Source: an uncultured Succinivibrio sp.
GTDB lineage: Bacteria > Pseudomonadota > Gammaproteobacteria > Enterobacterales > Succinivibrionaceae
Assembly: GCA_902785325.1 (NCBI GenBank)
Contig: CACZXZ010000008.1
Coordinates: 1 to 64,000, forward strand
Length of the DNA stretch: 64,000 nucleotides
Reading direction: 5' to 3'
In this document: piece after piece, positions 52,147 to 60,964 of the stretch
How the letters are laid out: every line of letters begins with the position of its first letter
How positions within the stretch are numbered: the stretch's first letter is position 1
Translations under genes and position numbers: made by a program
The notes under the pieces: generated by a model
Database searches by the model: none
Seen by the model: only the letters and a program-made list of their open reading frames with translations
What the model was told of the DNA's origin: nothing

Positions 52147-54114
52147 TTACAAACTTATAAGCTTTAATGCGCGTTTTCCAAGGCCATAAATTTCAGCTAC
52201 TTTTTTATCAATCTTTTTTAAAGTAGCTTGATATTCTTGCTCTGAAGCATCTGTTAATTGCTCCACTAAAAATTCCACTTCCCTTTGGGAGTCTTCACTT
52301 GCAATAGGAATAGGTACTTCCTCAAGTAATGAGCGTAATACTTTGATGGTGTGGAATTTTTTCTCAAAGTAGAATCTAACAGCTGACGAATTAAGTACGG
52401 CAGCTAGATAGGTGACAGAAATATTTTTAAAAGTTGGAACAATAAAATTACAACTATTTAAAGTAAGTAGACCTTTAGTGTCAACGGCTGCTATTGGGTA
52501 TCTTGCAATAAAGCGATACACAATCTTTTCAGGGCTTCTGTAATACTCTAAAGGTGCTACCTGTTGGAACTTACTCTCATCAAAGATTAAATAGCTTTTA
52601 GCTTCTTTAATCTTAAAAGGCTCTACATCAATACCACGTAATACTGGCTCTGAGCCTTCTACTTTAGTATTGTAAATAGCACCTTGATTTGAGCCTGTTA
52701 CAATACCTAAGGCAAACTTAGCGTGTCCCCTTAATTTTACGCAGTGCTCTAAATCGTCCATTTTCTCAATCACTAAAGCTTCTTGATCAGTGATTTTAAA
52801 ATTAAAATCTAAAGGCTTACGATTTCTTCTGACTACATAGTTTTGATTGTCGTGATACACAATCACATCACCTGTAGCACCTGCAAAGGAAGTTTTCTCT
52901 AAAGTTAAAATCACACTTGGGCATTGTACCGCGTGGAAAACTTCACCTAAATAACGTACGGATTTGACACGTGCATTCTCATAAATGATGTTTCTAATGG
53001 TTTCATGTGAAGCTACATTTAATAAAGCTTCAGGCAACACAAATTGTAAAATGCCACCATCATTTAACAGCTTTAAGGAGCGCTCCACAAAAAGATCTGC
53101 AAAACAAGGTCTATTCTTTTGAGCACAACGTAAAGTCTTTGAGTAGCGATTGATTACGTTAAGATCATCTAAACTACCCCAAGGTGGATTACCTAAAATC
53201 ACATCTACTTTAGGTAAGTGTTTTGAGGTGACAGTATCGCATTTTAGTAAATGAGCTTTTAATAAGCTCTCATCGTTACAATTGCCTGATAACACAAAGT
53301 TAATTCTAGCTAAGGTAACTGAAAACCCGTCTAAGTCACAGCCATAAAGATCACAAACTCTAGCCCCACGTTTTAATAAACGTAGAAGGAAATTACCTGA
53401 GCCACAGCAAGGATCTAAGAACACACGTCCTTTGGTGATTTGTAAAGTTTCAATAGCAGTATCTGTAAGATTTTGAGGGGTATAGTATCTACCCTGTTGA
53501 CGTCTTTTGGAGATCTCCATTAAAGACAAATAGATAAGACCTAAAGTGTCTTCAAACTCTACAAAATGTAAATTAAATTTTGGTAGTTTTAAGCTAAAGT
53601 TTTTTAAAGTTTGAAGGGGTGTTTTCTCCATTAAATCTTGCAACAGCCAATCATACTCATCGACTTTAAGCTTACCTTCTAAATAGGCGTTGAAAAGACC
53701 TTCAGAGAGATTAGTGGTGATCTTTTTAGCATCGATTAAAAGCTGCAAGAAAGATTCACACAATAAAACTTTAATGGCGGTAGGACTACCTGAGAAATTA
53801 CTTACTAATAAACCTACTGCACTGTGATTTGGTGAGTTTCTGCTTACGTAATTTACGTATAACTCACTACCTCTGACTGCGGATTTATTGCGACGAGATT
53901 TTAGTACCGTGCCTTTGCCCTTTAAAAAAGAATCATGTAATTGCTCAATATCTTTTCTTTTAAACAACCCTTTATCAGGATCTGAATACTTAATTTTTTC
54001 AAGCTTTAACCAGTTTCTACCAGTAGCAATAGAAATCTCAAGTAGCTTACAAGCTTCTTCTAAAGTGATATATGGGCTTTTTTCTTTCTTTCTAGAGCGC
54101 ATAGGGAGAACCAT
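52147..54114 (-). CDS. Adenine-N6 DNA methyltransferase with N-terminal HTH
   Basis: Residues about 15-70 form a MerR-like helix-turn-helix (YITLEEACKLLEISIATGRN, then LFKRKDIEQLHDSF). The methyltransferase core has RRQQGRYYTPQNLTDTAIE (motif X), VFLDPCCGSGNFLL (motif I, SAM) and VILGNPPWGS (motif IV). The C-terminal half looks like a target-recognition domain of Type IIG/TaqI-like enzymes, with the usual EEVPIPI end. I see no nuclease motif and no restriction or specificity gene nearby, so it is probably an orphan. The alternative ATG 54102 removes four residues. Confidence 0.83.
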   Translation of the reverse strand: MVLPMRSRKKEKSPYITLEEACKLLEISIATGRNWLKLEKIKYSDPDKGLFKRKDIEQLHDSFLKGKGTVLKSRRNKSAVRGSELYVNYVSRNSPNHSAVGLLVSNFSGSPTAIKVLLCESFLQLLIDAKKITTNLSEGLFNAYLEGKLKVDEYDWLLQDLMEKTPLQTLKNFSLKLPKFNLHFVEFEDTLGLIYLSLMEISKRRQQGRYYTPQNLTDTAIETLQITKGRVFLDPCCGSGNFLLRLLKRGARVCDLYGCDLDGFSVTLARINFVLSGNCNDESLLKAHLLKCDTVTSKHLPKVDVILGNPPWGSLDDLNVINRYSKTLRCAQKNRPCFADLFVERSLKLLNDGGILQFVLPEALLNVASHETIRNIIYENARVKSVRYLGEVFHAVQCPSVILTLEKTSFAGATGDVIVYHDNQNYVVRRNRKPLDFNFKITDQEALVIEKMDDLEHCVKLRGHAKFALGIVTGSNQGAIYNTKVEGSEPVLRGIDVEPFKIKEAKSYLIFDESKFQQVAPLEYYRSPEKIVYRFIARYPIAAVDTKGLLTLNSCNFIVPTFKNISVTYLAAVLNSSAVRFYFEKKFHTIKVLRSLLEEVPIPIASEDSQREVEFLVEQLTDASEQEYQATLKKIDKKVAEIYGLGKRALKLISL

Positions 54115-54330
54115 TCAAAATTTTACTAAGTAATAAATATTATCATGACTTGGTAATATTTAAAAATTTTAACTTTACAAATTTTAGCTTTTATTTAAAT
54201 TTCAATAAGTTAACATAAAATATTTTTTATTAATATTTTTAAAAATTGATAATTTTTTTAAGAGATTTTAGTTTGCATTTTTAAAAGTAGCTAAAACAAG
54301 CTAAAATGCTACAAAACTAATGAGGAAAAC

Positions 54331-54960
54331 ATGAATATCAGTGAACTTAATGCTTTAAATAACAAAGAACTTAGCCATATAGCGCGCTCACTGTATACCT
54401 TTTATTTAAGACCTAACGCAGAGCAACATCATAACGTTATCGACTTAAATTCCATTACTACCTATTTGTTCAGTTACTCTAAAGCTTTCCCTACTACCCC
54501 TAATTTTGATGTAGCATGCATGTGCTTAAAAGAGCTTGAAGTACACAATTTAATTTGTAGGGTGGATAAGACTAGTCCTTGGCAAGGCTCAATAATTACT
54601 TTGCCTTTATTTGTACAAGAAGATGAGGTATTACCATCTCCTCCTTTTGCTATGCACTCTTCTTGGAGACCACAAGCTAACTTTTATCAAGCCTGCCTTT
54701 TGGTAGGACTTGATGACTGCTCTTTTACAGAGCAGGATTTAAAAGCCTTTACTAGCTTTTGGAGTGGTAAACATGAACAACGCAATCAAATTGCCTGGGA
54801 GCGAGCTTTTGCAACTCGTCTATTAAAAGGTCACCTGCAAAAGGCACCTAAAAAAGCTAAAGATCCTGAAGAAAAAGAAGTTGTTCAAAATAATGAGCAA
54901 CTTACAACTGCTCAATTGTCAGAAAAAGCCCAACAAGAGCTGGCAGATATTTTTAAGTAA
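54331..54960 (+). CDS. DnaT-like primosomal protein
   Basis: Residues about 105-175 align with E. coli DnaT: FAMHSSWRPQANFYQACLLV against [20 protein letters not shown], then TEQDLKAFTSFW and QIAWERAFATRLLKG. This domain binds ssDNA and PriB/PriC during replication restart. The N-terminal 95 residues differ from DnaT and look like a winged helix; the C-terminal tail is charged. SD GAGGA precedes ATG 54331. It could be the true DnaT of this lineage. Confidence 0.72.
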   Translation: MNISELNALNNKELSHIARSLYTFYLRPNAEQHHNVIDLNSITTYLFSYSKAFPTTPNFDVACMCLKELEVHNLICRVDKTSPWQGSIITLPLFVQEDEVLPSPPFAMHSSWRPQANFYQACLLVGLDDCSFTEQDLKAFTSFWSGKHEQRNQIAWERAFATRLLKGHLQKAPKKAKDPEEKEVVQNNEQLTTAQLSEKAQQELADIFK

Positions 54961-54976
54961 ATTTCAATAAGTTAAG

Positions 54977-54985
54977 TGTTATAAT
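54977..54985 (+). promoter_or_regulatory. Extended -10 promoter of folP
   Basis: TGTTATAAT, 33 bp before folP ATG, the same form as upstream of hinT. Confidence 0.45.
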
Positions 54986-55018
54986 TCCATCCTAACATTT
55001 TTAAAGTAAGGCAAAATT

Positions 55019-55858
55019 ATGAAGATCTCGTTTAATCACAAAGTACTTAAGCTTGATACCCCTCAAATTATGGGTATTCTAAATGTAACACCTGATTCTT
55101 TTTCAGATGGTGGTAAATGGGATCATGTTGATAAAGCCTTAGAGCATGCAACTTTAATGGTAAAACAAGGTGCTACCATCATTGATATCGGTGGTGAATC
55201 CACAAGACCTGGAGCTAAAGCTGTTCCTTTAGAGGAAGAATTAAAGCGCGTAATTCCTGCCGTTGAAGCCATCTCCAAAAACTTAGATGTCATGATTTCT
55301 ATTGACACCTCACAGCCTATAGTTATGCAAGAGGCGGTAAAAGCAGGTGCCCATATTTGGAATGATATTAGAGCATTAAGATTAGAGGGTGCTCTTGAGA
55401 TGGCAGCTTCCCTACAAGTGCCAGTTATTCTAATGCATATGCAAGGCGATCCTAAAACCATGCAAGTAAATCCTCACTACACTGATGTAGTAAAAGAGGT
55501 TAAAGAGTTTTTATTACAGCGTGTTGAGGATGCTTTAAAAGCAGGTATTAAAAAAGAAAACATCATTCTTGATTTAGGCTTTGGTTTTGGTAAATCTCCA
55601 AAACACAATTATCAATTACTAGATCATATGCAAGAGTTTGTGGATTTAGGTTACCCTGTTTTATCTGCTTTATCTCGCAAATCCATGATAGGCGCTGCCA
55701 CCCAGATTGAAGAGCCAAATCAAAGAGTAGTAGGCTCTGTTGCAGGTGCCTTATTAAGTATTGAACGTGGTGCTCAGTTAGTACGTGTCCACGATGTTGA
55801 AGAAACACGCCAAGCTTTTGATGTTTATAAAGCTATGCTTGAGTCAAGAAAGGATTAA
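55019..55858 (+). CDS. folP: Dihydropteroate synthase
   Basis: TIM-barrel enzyme joining pABA to dihydropterin pyrophosphate; target of sulfonamides. Motifs IMGILNVTPDSFSDGG, DIGGESTRPGA, ISIDTSQP, NDIRAL, LDLGFGFGK, SRKSMIG and RVHDVEET are all in place. It is 279 aa. SD AAGG precedes ATG 55019. It is followed 3 bp later by the ZIP transporter rather than by glmM as in E. coli. Confidence 0.96.
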   Translation: MKISFNHKVLKLDTPQIMGILNVTPDSFSDGGKWDHVDKALEHATLMVKQGATIIDIGGESTRPGAKAVPLEEELKRVIPAVEAISKNLDVMISIDTSQPIVMQEAVKAGAHIWNDIRALRLEGALEMAASLQVPVILMHMQGDPKTMQVNPHYTDVVKEVKEFLLQRVEDALKAGIKKENIILDLGFGFGKSPKHNYQLLDHMQEFVDLGYPVLSALSRKSMIGAATQIEEPNQRVVGSVAGALLSIERGAQLVRVHDVEETRQAFDVYKAMLESRKD

Positions 55859-55861
55859 AAA

Positions 55862-56599
55862 ATGTTAAACATAATTGTTGCCTGCTCTATATCCCCAATT
55901 GTAGCAGCCATACTTTGCCTATTACTTGGACAAAAGTTCATTAAGAAATACTCAAAACCTTTGTCTTTAATTGCTGTAGGTTTTTTAATTACTTTATCTG
56001 TATCACACATCATACCTGAGGCTATGGAGCAGGCTGATACCCACAAGATAGGTTTGACTATTTTAATCGGTATTTTAACCTTAACCTTTTTTGAAATGCT
56101 TTGCTTTAATAGTCATGCCTACCATGAGCATTGTCAGTGCGCTAAATATGCTTTAAAAAATGGTGGTGCACCTATTTTAATAGGCTCTGCACTACATACC
56201 TTTTGTGACGGCTTAGTGATTGCTAGTGCCTTTTTAGCAAATCCTACCCTTGGTATTGCCGTAACTGTAGCTGTTGTAAGCCACGAAATTGCCCATGAGC
56301 TTGGCGATTATGCCATCATGCTTGATTGTGGTATGAATACCAAACAAGCTTTTATTGTTAATCTTGTGGCACTTGTAGGTTGTACCTTAGGTGGTGTGTT
56401 AGGTTATTATGTTCTAAGCTCTATTAAGGATGCTATACCTTATGCTCTAGCCTTGTCAGGCGCAAGCTTTGTCTATGTTTCCCTATCTGATTTACTGCCA
56501 AGACTAAAAAATTGTGAGAGTAAAAAGCGTGTCTTATTAAGAGTGCTATTTATTCTAATCGGTGTAGTGTTATCCTTGGTCATTGCAAGTCACGATTAA
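55862..56599 (+). CDS. ZIP-family metal transporter
   Basis: Eight predicted membrane segments. Metal-site motifs of ZIP proteins: ALHTFCDGLVIASAF in TM4 and SHEIAHELGDYAIML in TM5 (the HEIPHELGD type). A His/Cys-rich loop (SHAYHEHCQC) between TM3 and TM4 may collect metal. It is 245 aa. It probably imports zinc or another divalent cation. It is coupled to folP by a 3-bp gap. Confidence 0.9.
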   Translation: MLNIIVACSISPIVAAILCLLLGQKFIKKYSKPLSLIAVGFLITLSVSHIIPEAMEQADTHKIGLTILIGILTLTFFEMLCFNSHAYHEHCQCAKYALKNGGAPILIGSALHTFCDGLVIASAFLANPTLGIAVTVAVVSHEIAHELGDYAIMLDCGMNTKQAFIVNLVALVGCTLGGVLGYYVLSSIKDAIPYALALSGASFVYVSLSDLLPRLKNCESKKRVLLRVLFILIGVVLSLVIASHD

Positions 56600-56618
56600 A
56601 ACATAAGAATTCAGATAG

Positions 56619-56681
56619 TTTGACAGTATAAATGCAATTTTTTGGCAGTAATGGCTGTAAAAAAATGGCAGAATAAAATTG
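56619..56681. repeat. ~60-bp repeat, copy A
   Basis: Imperfect direct repeat with internal units of the form TTGGCAGTAATGGC and AATGGCAGAATAAA. It aligns along its full length with copy B at 56818-56878. Confidence 0.8.
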
Positions 56682-56817
56682 TCTTTTTAAGGTAGATCCT
56701 GTCAAATAAAAGACTATTTTATCTGTCGTAATTAAACAAAAACCTTGAAATCTTCTGCTTTAGCAAGAAGTATGATATTTTTTTAGAGATCATGCTCTGA
56801 CAATAAATGTATTTAAA

Positions 56818-56878
56818 TTTGGCAGTATAAATTATACATTTTGGCAGTAATGGCAGTATAAATGGCAGGATAAATTGT
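56818..56878. repeat. ~60-bp repeat, copy B
   Basis: Shares GGCAGTATAAAT, TTTTGGCAGTAATGGC and AATGGCAGGATAAA with copy A in the same order; within it the unit GGCAGTAtaaat occurs twice. It lies 38 bp from the ttcA stop. No palindromic structure that would make a terminator. Confidence 0.8.
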
Positions 56879-56916
56879 AGACATCAAAGTTGCCTACAAT
56901 TTACGATGAGGAGGTA

Positions 56917-57789
56917 TTACTTTACCTTTGGTCCATTAGTGATCTTTGAGAAATCAAAAAGATTCTTGTCTAAAAGATGAGATGGAGCTACGTTTTTTAA
57001 AGCTTTGAAAACAATATCTGCTCTTTTTGGATGATCTTTATCCCAGGATTTAATCATCTTACTCATGCTTGCGCGCTCTTGATCTTCACCCCAGCCACAT
57101 AAGCCTTTTGGCATAATAGGATACTGTTTGATTTTAGATAAAGTGATTAAGTCTTTTTCTCTGCAGTAAATTAAAGGTCTTATCACAGTAAGATCGTCTT
57201 TATCATTTCTAAGTACTGGTGGCATAGCCTTCATCATGCCTGCATAGAATAGATTTAAAAAGAAAGTTGCTAAACTGTCATCTCGGTGATGGCCTAAAGC
57301 TACCTTAGTAGCACCGATTTCACGAGCAAATGAATATAAATAGCCACGACGTAGTCTTGAGCATAAAGAGCAATAAGCTGTAGTGGTACCTAATTTCTCC
57401 TTACAGATTTCATAAACAGGACGCTCTAGCATGTAATATTCAAGACCAACCTTTTTTAGGTGATCTTCAAGCAGGTACTCAGGGGAGTTTGGAAAACCTG
57501 GCACAATGTGCACAGGAATTAAAGTAAAATTGATAGGTGCTGAGCGCTTTAAAGATAACAGCATATCAAGTAGTACATAGCTGTCTTTACCACCAGACAT
57601 GCACACTATAATCTTATCGTTCTCCTCAATCATGCCATAATCCCCTATAGCATGACCTACTTTTCTACGTAATCTTTTAAAAAGCTTATCAGCTTTGTAC
57701 TTCTCCTGCTTATCCTCAAGATTAAAATAAGGACTTACATTACGAGCATATTCATCGGCTTGTTTTGGAAAATCGGTATCGTTCTTCAT
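56917..57789 (-). CDS. ttcA: tRNA 2-thiocytidine(32) synthetase TtcA
   Basis: ATP-dependent thiolation of C32 in some tRNAs, using an Fe-S cluster. PP-loop CMSGGKDSYVLLDML, Cys pair in AYCSLCSRLRRG and the third cluster Cys in GLCGWGEDQERA. It is 290 aa. It is 5 bp behind uspE; the ttcA-uspE neighbourhood also exists in E. coli. Confidence 0.95.
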   Translation of the reverse strand: MKNDTDFPKQADEYARNVSPYFNLEDKQEKYKADKLFKRLRRKVGHAIGDYGMIEENDKIIVCMSGGKDSYVLLDMLLSLKRSAPINFTLIPVHIVPGFPNSPEYLLEDHLKKVGLEYYMLERPVYEICKEKLGTTTAYCSLCSRLRRGYLYSFAREIGATKVALGHHRDDSLATFFLNLFYAGMMKAMPPVLRNDKDDLTVIRPLIYCREKDLITLSKIKQYPIMPKGLCGWGEDQERASMSKMIKSWDKDHPKRADIVFKALKNVAPSHLLDKNLFDFSKITNGPKVK

Positions 57790-57794
57790 AATGA

Positions 57795-58778
57795 TTATTC
57801 AACGGATTTTGATGGGGTGGTAGTAGGTAAATTTCTAACCACAGCTTTAGGAGTGATTACTACTACATCACAACTTAATTCTTCAGAAATTCTTTCACAG
57901 ACATTGCCAACTAAGATATTAGCAACGCCACGTCTTGCACTAGTGCCTATAAATAAAGCAGTTGGTTTTACTTTTTGACATTGATGGATGATAACATCCT
58001 CGATGTTACCTTCTTCAATAAGGCAATCCTCTGGAGCTACCTTATGACGAGAGGCAAACTCTAGAGCTATTTTCTTACCTTCTTTAAATTGATCTTTACA
58101 CATACTCTCAGGGGCAAAGCCTGGCATATCTACAGCTGTAGGAGGTAAAAATGGAGCTATGGCATTGATGAGGACAATCTTACAACCAGTAAATTTTGAA
58201 AGCTTTTGAGCCTCTCTTAATAACCTTAAATTAGTAAGACGTGAGATAGTATCTTTTGGATCAATTAAATCAATAGCTACAGCAATGGTACCTGTAGGCT
58301 CAAACATATGATCTTTTGCAATACATACAGGTATAGGGCTGTGACGGAGCATTTGTAAATCTAAAGGGGTAAAGATAAAACTGTCAAACAAACCGTGAAC
58401 ATCAGCAGTTTTAATTAAGATATCGCAGCCTTGCTCTTTGGCAATTTCCACTACTTGTTTACCAATTTCTTTAGTAAAAATTACTTTAGGCTCAACCTTT
58501 ACTCCCATAGCATGAATGGAGAGGTAGGCTTTAAGCCATTGCTCATGTTTGCATAAAAAATCTTGTTTTAGCTGATCTTTATCGACTGCTAAAAAGGAGG
58601 TTAAATTAAATGAACCTTGTTCAATAGGTAAAATAGCAGTGATTTTAACTTCACTGTTTTGACCTAAATGCTCAGCATGAGTTTTGGCATAATTGTAAAG
58701 GGCAAGACCTCTTTCTAAGGCAGGCTGCCTAAAATTCTTAGGCTCAATAATGACTAAAATATTATGAAAAACGTTCAT
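57795..58778 (-). CDS. uspE: Tandem universal stress protein UspE
   Basis: Two Usp domains: about 1-155 and 160-315. The second ends with the nucleotide-binding pattern GTSARRGVANILVGNVCERI; FTPLDLQMLRHSPIPVCIAK at the domain junction is typical of UspE. It is 327 aa (E. coli 316). A strong SD (AGGAGG) overlaps the end of the upstream lytic transglycosylase gene. There is no fnr beside it, unlike E. coli. Confidence 0.9.
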   Translation of the reverse strand: MNVFHNILVIIEPKNFRQPALERGLALYNYAKTHAEHLGQNSEVKITAILPIEQGSFNLTSFLAVDKDQLKQDFLCKHEQWLKAYLSIHAMGVKVEPKVIFTKEIGKQVVEIAKEQGCDILIKTADVHGLFDSFIFTPLDLQMLRHSPIPVCIAKDHMFEPTGTIAVAIDLIDPKDTISRLTNLRLLREAQKLSKFTGCKIVLINAIAPFLPPTAVDMPGFAPESMCKDQFKEGKKIALEFASRHKVAPEDCLIEEGNIEDVIIHQCQKVKPTALFIGTSARRGVANILVGNVCERISEELSCDVVVITPKAVVRNLPTTTPSKSVE

Positions 58779-58795
58779 GCTGTGTTCCTCCTACA

Positions 58796-59347
58796 TTAGT
58801 TTTGTTTACAGTAGGTATCAATTTTTTTATTTAGCTTTTTCCAAGCATTTTTAACTTTGCCAACATAGCGGTTGTGGATCTTTTGATTAACACTATAGTG
58901 ATAGTGGTAATTGCCCACCCCAAGCCAAATTCTACCTTTAGCTTTTTCTATTTCACGGCGTAATAAATACCCCATTGCCCATACATTATGACAAGGTTTA
59001 CTCTTGATATCGTTTTTAGTGAGTGAAAATTGCGACAACTCTTTTAATCTTACGTCATTTATTTGAGCTGGACCGCAATCTTGAGTGCCATTTTTATTAG
59101 TACGACACTTTCCATTTACAGGACCGCGCTCTACATAGAGCATGGAATATAAAAGCTCTTCTGGCAGATCAAATTGATAAGCTGTCCAAGCAATGCAGTT
59201 TCTTACGTCCTTATATTTACTCATGACACCATTGCTATAGGCAATATCTCTCCAATGAGTTGCATTGCCATGACACTGCATTTGTACAGCCGTAGCTTCA
59301 AAACTTAAAAAAGCTAATAAAAATGCTAGACAGCTTTTATTGAGCAT
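58796..59347 (-). CDS. Lytic transglycosylase-like (SLT/IagB type) protein
   Basis: Signal peptide to about residue 20 (LLAFLSFEATA). The SLT core has the catalytic Glu in SMLYVERGP, DCGPAQIND and the C-terminal GNYHYHYSVNQKIHNRYV. Four to six Cys suggest disulfides. It is 183 aa, the size of transglycosylases that open peptidoglycan for secretion or pilus assembly (IagB, VirB1, TrbN). Its start overlaps the DotH-like gene by 11 nt. Confidence 0.82.
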   Translation of the reverse strand: MLNKSCLAFLLAFLSFEATAVQMQCHGNATHWRDIAYSNGVMSKYKDVRNCIAWTAYQFDLPEELLYSMLYVERGPVNGKCRTNKNGTQDCGPAQINDVRLKELSQFSLTKNDIKSKPCHNVWAMGYLLRREIEKAKGRIWLGVGNYHYHYSVNQKIHNRYVGKVKNAWKKLNKKIDTYCKQN

Positions 59348-60050
59348 TTTGTTTGATACCTCTTACTGCATCAATTAAAGTCTCTTCAACTTTGCTTATC
59401 GCATCTTTATCAAATTTTACCACTTGAGCATTAGGATTTGACTTTGGAACCTTTTGTAATTTTGGATAAATATAACCTTGCGCATTAGTTACACTAGGCA
59501 CTTTAATAGAATTTAAAATGGTATTGATAGCTACCTCTTGCCTATTTAATTTAACAGGCGTTAAGGTAAAGATAAGTGGAGAGTCATAATTTACAAGGTT
59601 AACTACTAAAGTTGTAGTTGTAGCACCATAATTTTGCTTTACTAAAAGCTCTGATGGGGAGGCGGTATTCTCTGCTACAAAGCCTTGGTTTTCACACTTA
59701 AAAGAAGCAATCTCAAAAGGTATTCCTTCAAGATCATAAAAACGTAAGATACTAGCGCCAAAGGATGGGACTCCTATGGTAGCTTTAGTTTGATAGATTA
59801 AAGCTAATCTTAAGACACCGGCACTATCATCACCTGGCACAAATGGTGCTGATTCAATTTCAACATTCTCTAAAAATGGTGCTATAGCATCATTAGAGGT
59901 AGACTTATCCTCATTTAATTGCACTTGGGTTTTAAACTTAGTTAAGGTATCAGAAAGCTCAGGTGGTGGTGCTGGCATGGTAATAGCCTTGGCAGTACCT
60001 GCAAATAACATCAAAGATACACTTACTAAAGTTTTTAAATTAGCATTCAT
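59337..60050 (-). CDS. Exported DotH/IcmK-like protein
   Basis: Signal peptide ending AGTAKA near residue 22, a proline stretch (MPAPPPEL), then a beta-rich domain: IGVPSFGASILRFYDLEGIP, then FEIASF, ELLVKQNYGATTTTLVVNLV, SPLIFTLTPVK. The order 'strand - RFYD.EGIP - LVVNL - PLIFTL' resembles the first domain of DotH/IcmK/TraN, an outer-membrane core component of Type IVB secretion systems (SLVFLDSTGAPWPI, LAVRLRG, PVMLTL in Legionella). The resemblance is by eye and no other T4BSS gene is in the window. Confidence 0.45.
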   Translation of the reverse strand: MNANLKTLVSVSLMLFAGTAKAITMPAPPPELSDTLTKFKTQVQLNEDKSTSNDAIAPFLENVEIESAPFVPGDDSAGVLRLALIYQTKATIGVPSFGASILRFYDLEGIPFEIASFKCENQGFVAENTASPSELLVKQNYGATTTTLVVNLVNYDSPLIFTLTPVKLNRQEVAINTILNSIKVPSVTNAQGYIYPKLQKVPKSNPNAQVVKFDKDAISKVEETLIDAVRGIKQNAQ

Positions 60051-60060
60051 TACCTTTGCC

Positions 60061-60708
60061 TTATTGTTCTAGTTTAGCTTTTGCTTCTGCTACTTTTGCC
60101 TTTGCCTCACCTATCTTTTCTTGCATAGCTTGTTTTTCTTTGCAACCATCTTCAAGTCCTAAAGAGCAGGATTTTTCAAATAAGTTTAAAGCTTTAGTAG
60201 GATCTAATTTTACGCCAAAACCAGAGTTATACATCTTGCCAAGTAATAAACAGCCATAGCCGTTTTGTCCATCACAGGATTTGGTAAATAACTCTTTGGC
60301 TCTATCTAAATTACGTCTTACGCCCATGGCTCTTGCGTGCATAGTGCCTAATACAGCGCAAGCTTCAAAATCGTCAGCGTCACAGGCTTTGCCTACATAG
60401 TAATTAGCCTTTGAGTAGTTAACCTCAAGACCTTTACCAGTTAAATAAAGCTCACCTAAAGTTTTACAGGCGTTAACTTGACCATTTTCACAAGCTTTTT
60501 CAATGAGGCGAGAGCCTGCGTATAAGTCTTTTTTAATGCCATCGCCATCAACGTACAAAGTACCTAAGATGTAGCAATCGTCCATGTTGCCTTGATTACA
60601 AGAGTTTAATAACTCGTCATTTGAATAGGCATCAGCTAGTGCTACAGAGGAAAAGGTAGTAGTTACAGCAAGTAATAATGTTGCTAACTTATTACAACAA
60701 AAAGACAT
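60061..60708 (-). CDS. Periplasmic Sel1-repeat protein
   Basis: Signal peptide to ALA near residue 27; five Sel1/Hcp repeats such as DCYILGTLYVDGDGIKKDLY and GCLLLGKMYNSGFGVKLDPT, most with a Cys pair; then a C-terminal coiled coil (EKIGEAKAKVAEAKAKLEQ). ATG 60708 is chosen because GGGAG lies just upstream; an in-frame TTG sits at 60720. It is the first gene of the operon with the DotH-like and lytic transglycosylase genes. Confidence 0.82.
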   Translation of the reverse strand: MSFCCNKLATLLLAVTTTFSSVALADAYSNDELLNSCNQGNMDDCYILGTLYVDGDGIKKDLYAGSRLIEKACENGQVNACKTLGELYLTGKGLEVNYSKANYYVGKACDADDFEACAVLGTMHARAMGVRRNLDRAKELFTKSCDGQNGYGCLLLGKMYNSGFGVKLDPTKALNLFEKSCSLGLEDGCKEKQAMQEKIGEAKAKVAEAKAKLEQ

Positions 60709-60964
60709 AGGCTCTCCCAAAAAATTCTAAGCTTATATTTTAACAACTTAGCTCTAGTTGATAAAACATTAAATCAACAAATCTTGCCTAAATCCACAGT
60801 ATTGATGCAATGATCTACAAAAGAATAAGTAAATTGCTTACTGTAAACAAAACTTTAGAAAAAAAATTCTGCGCTTTAAAGGTTAAAAAAATGCAAAAGT
60901 ATCTTCATTCATAGTAAAATAACGCAAATTTATTTTTAGTTACCTTATAAGGGGAATTTTTTCA

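Noticed and set aside
52147..54114. Type I or BREX restriction locus
   Set aside because: No hsdR, hsdS, brxC, pglZ or helicase genes in the neighbourhood.
58796..60708. Complete Type IVB secretion or conjugation locus
   Set aside because: Only a DotH-like protein and a transglycosylase are present; no DotB, DotO, DotL, relaxase or pilin genes.
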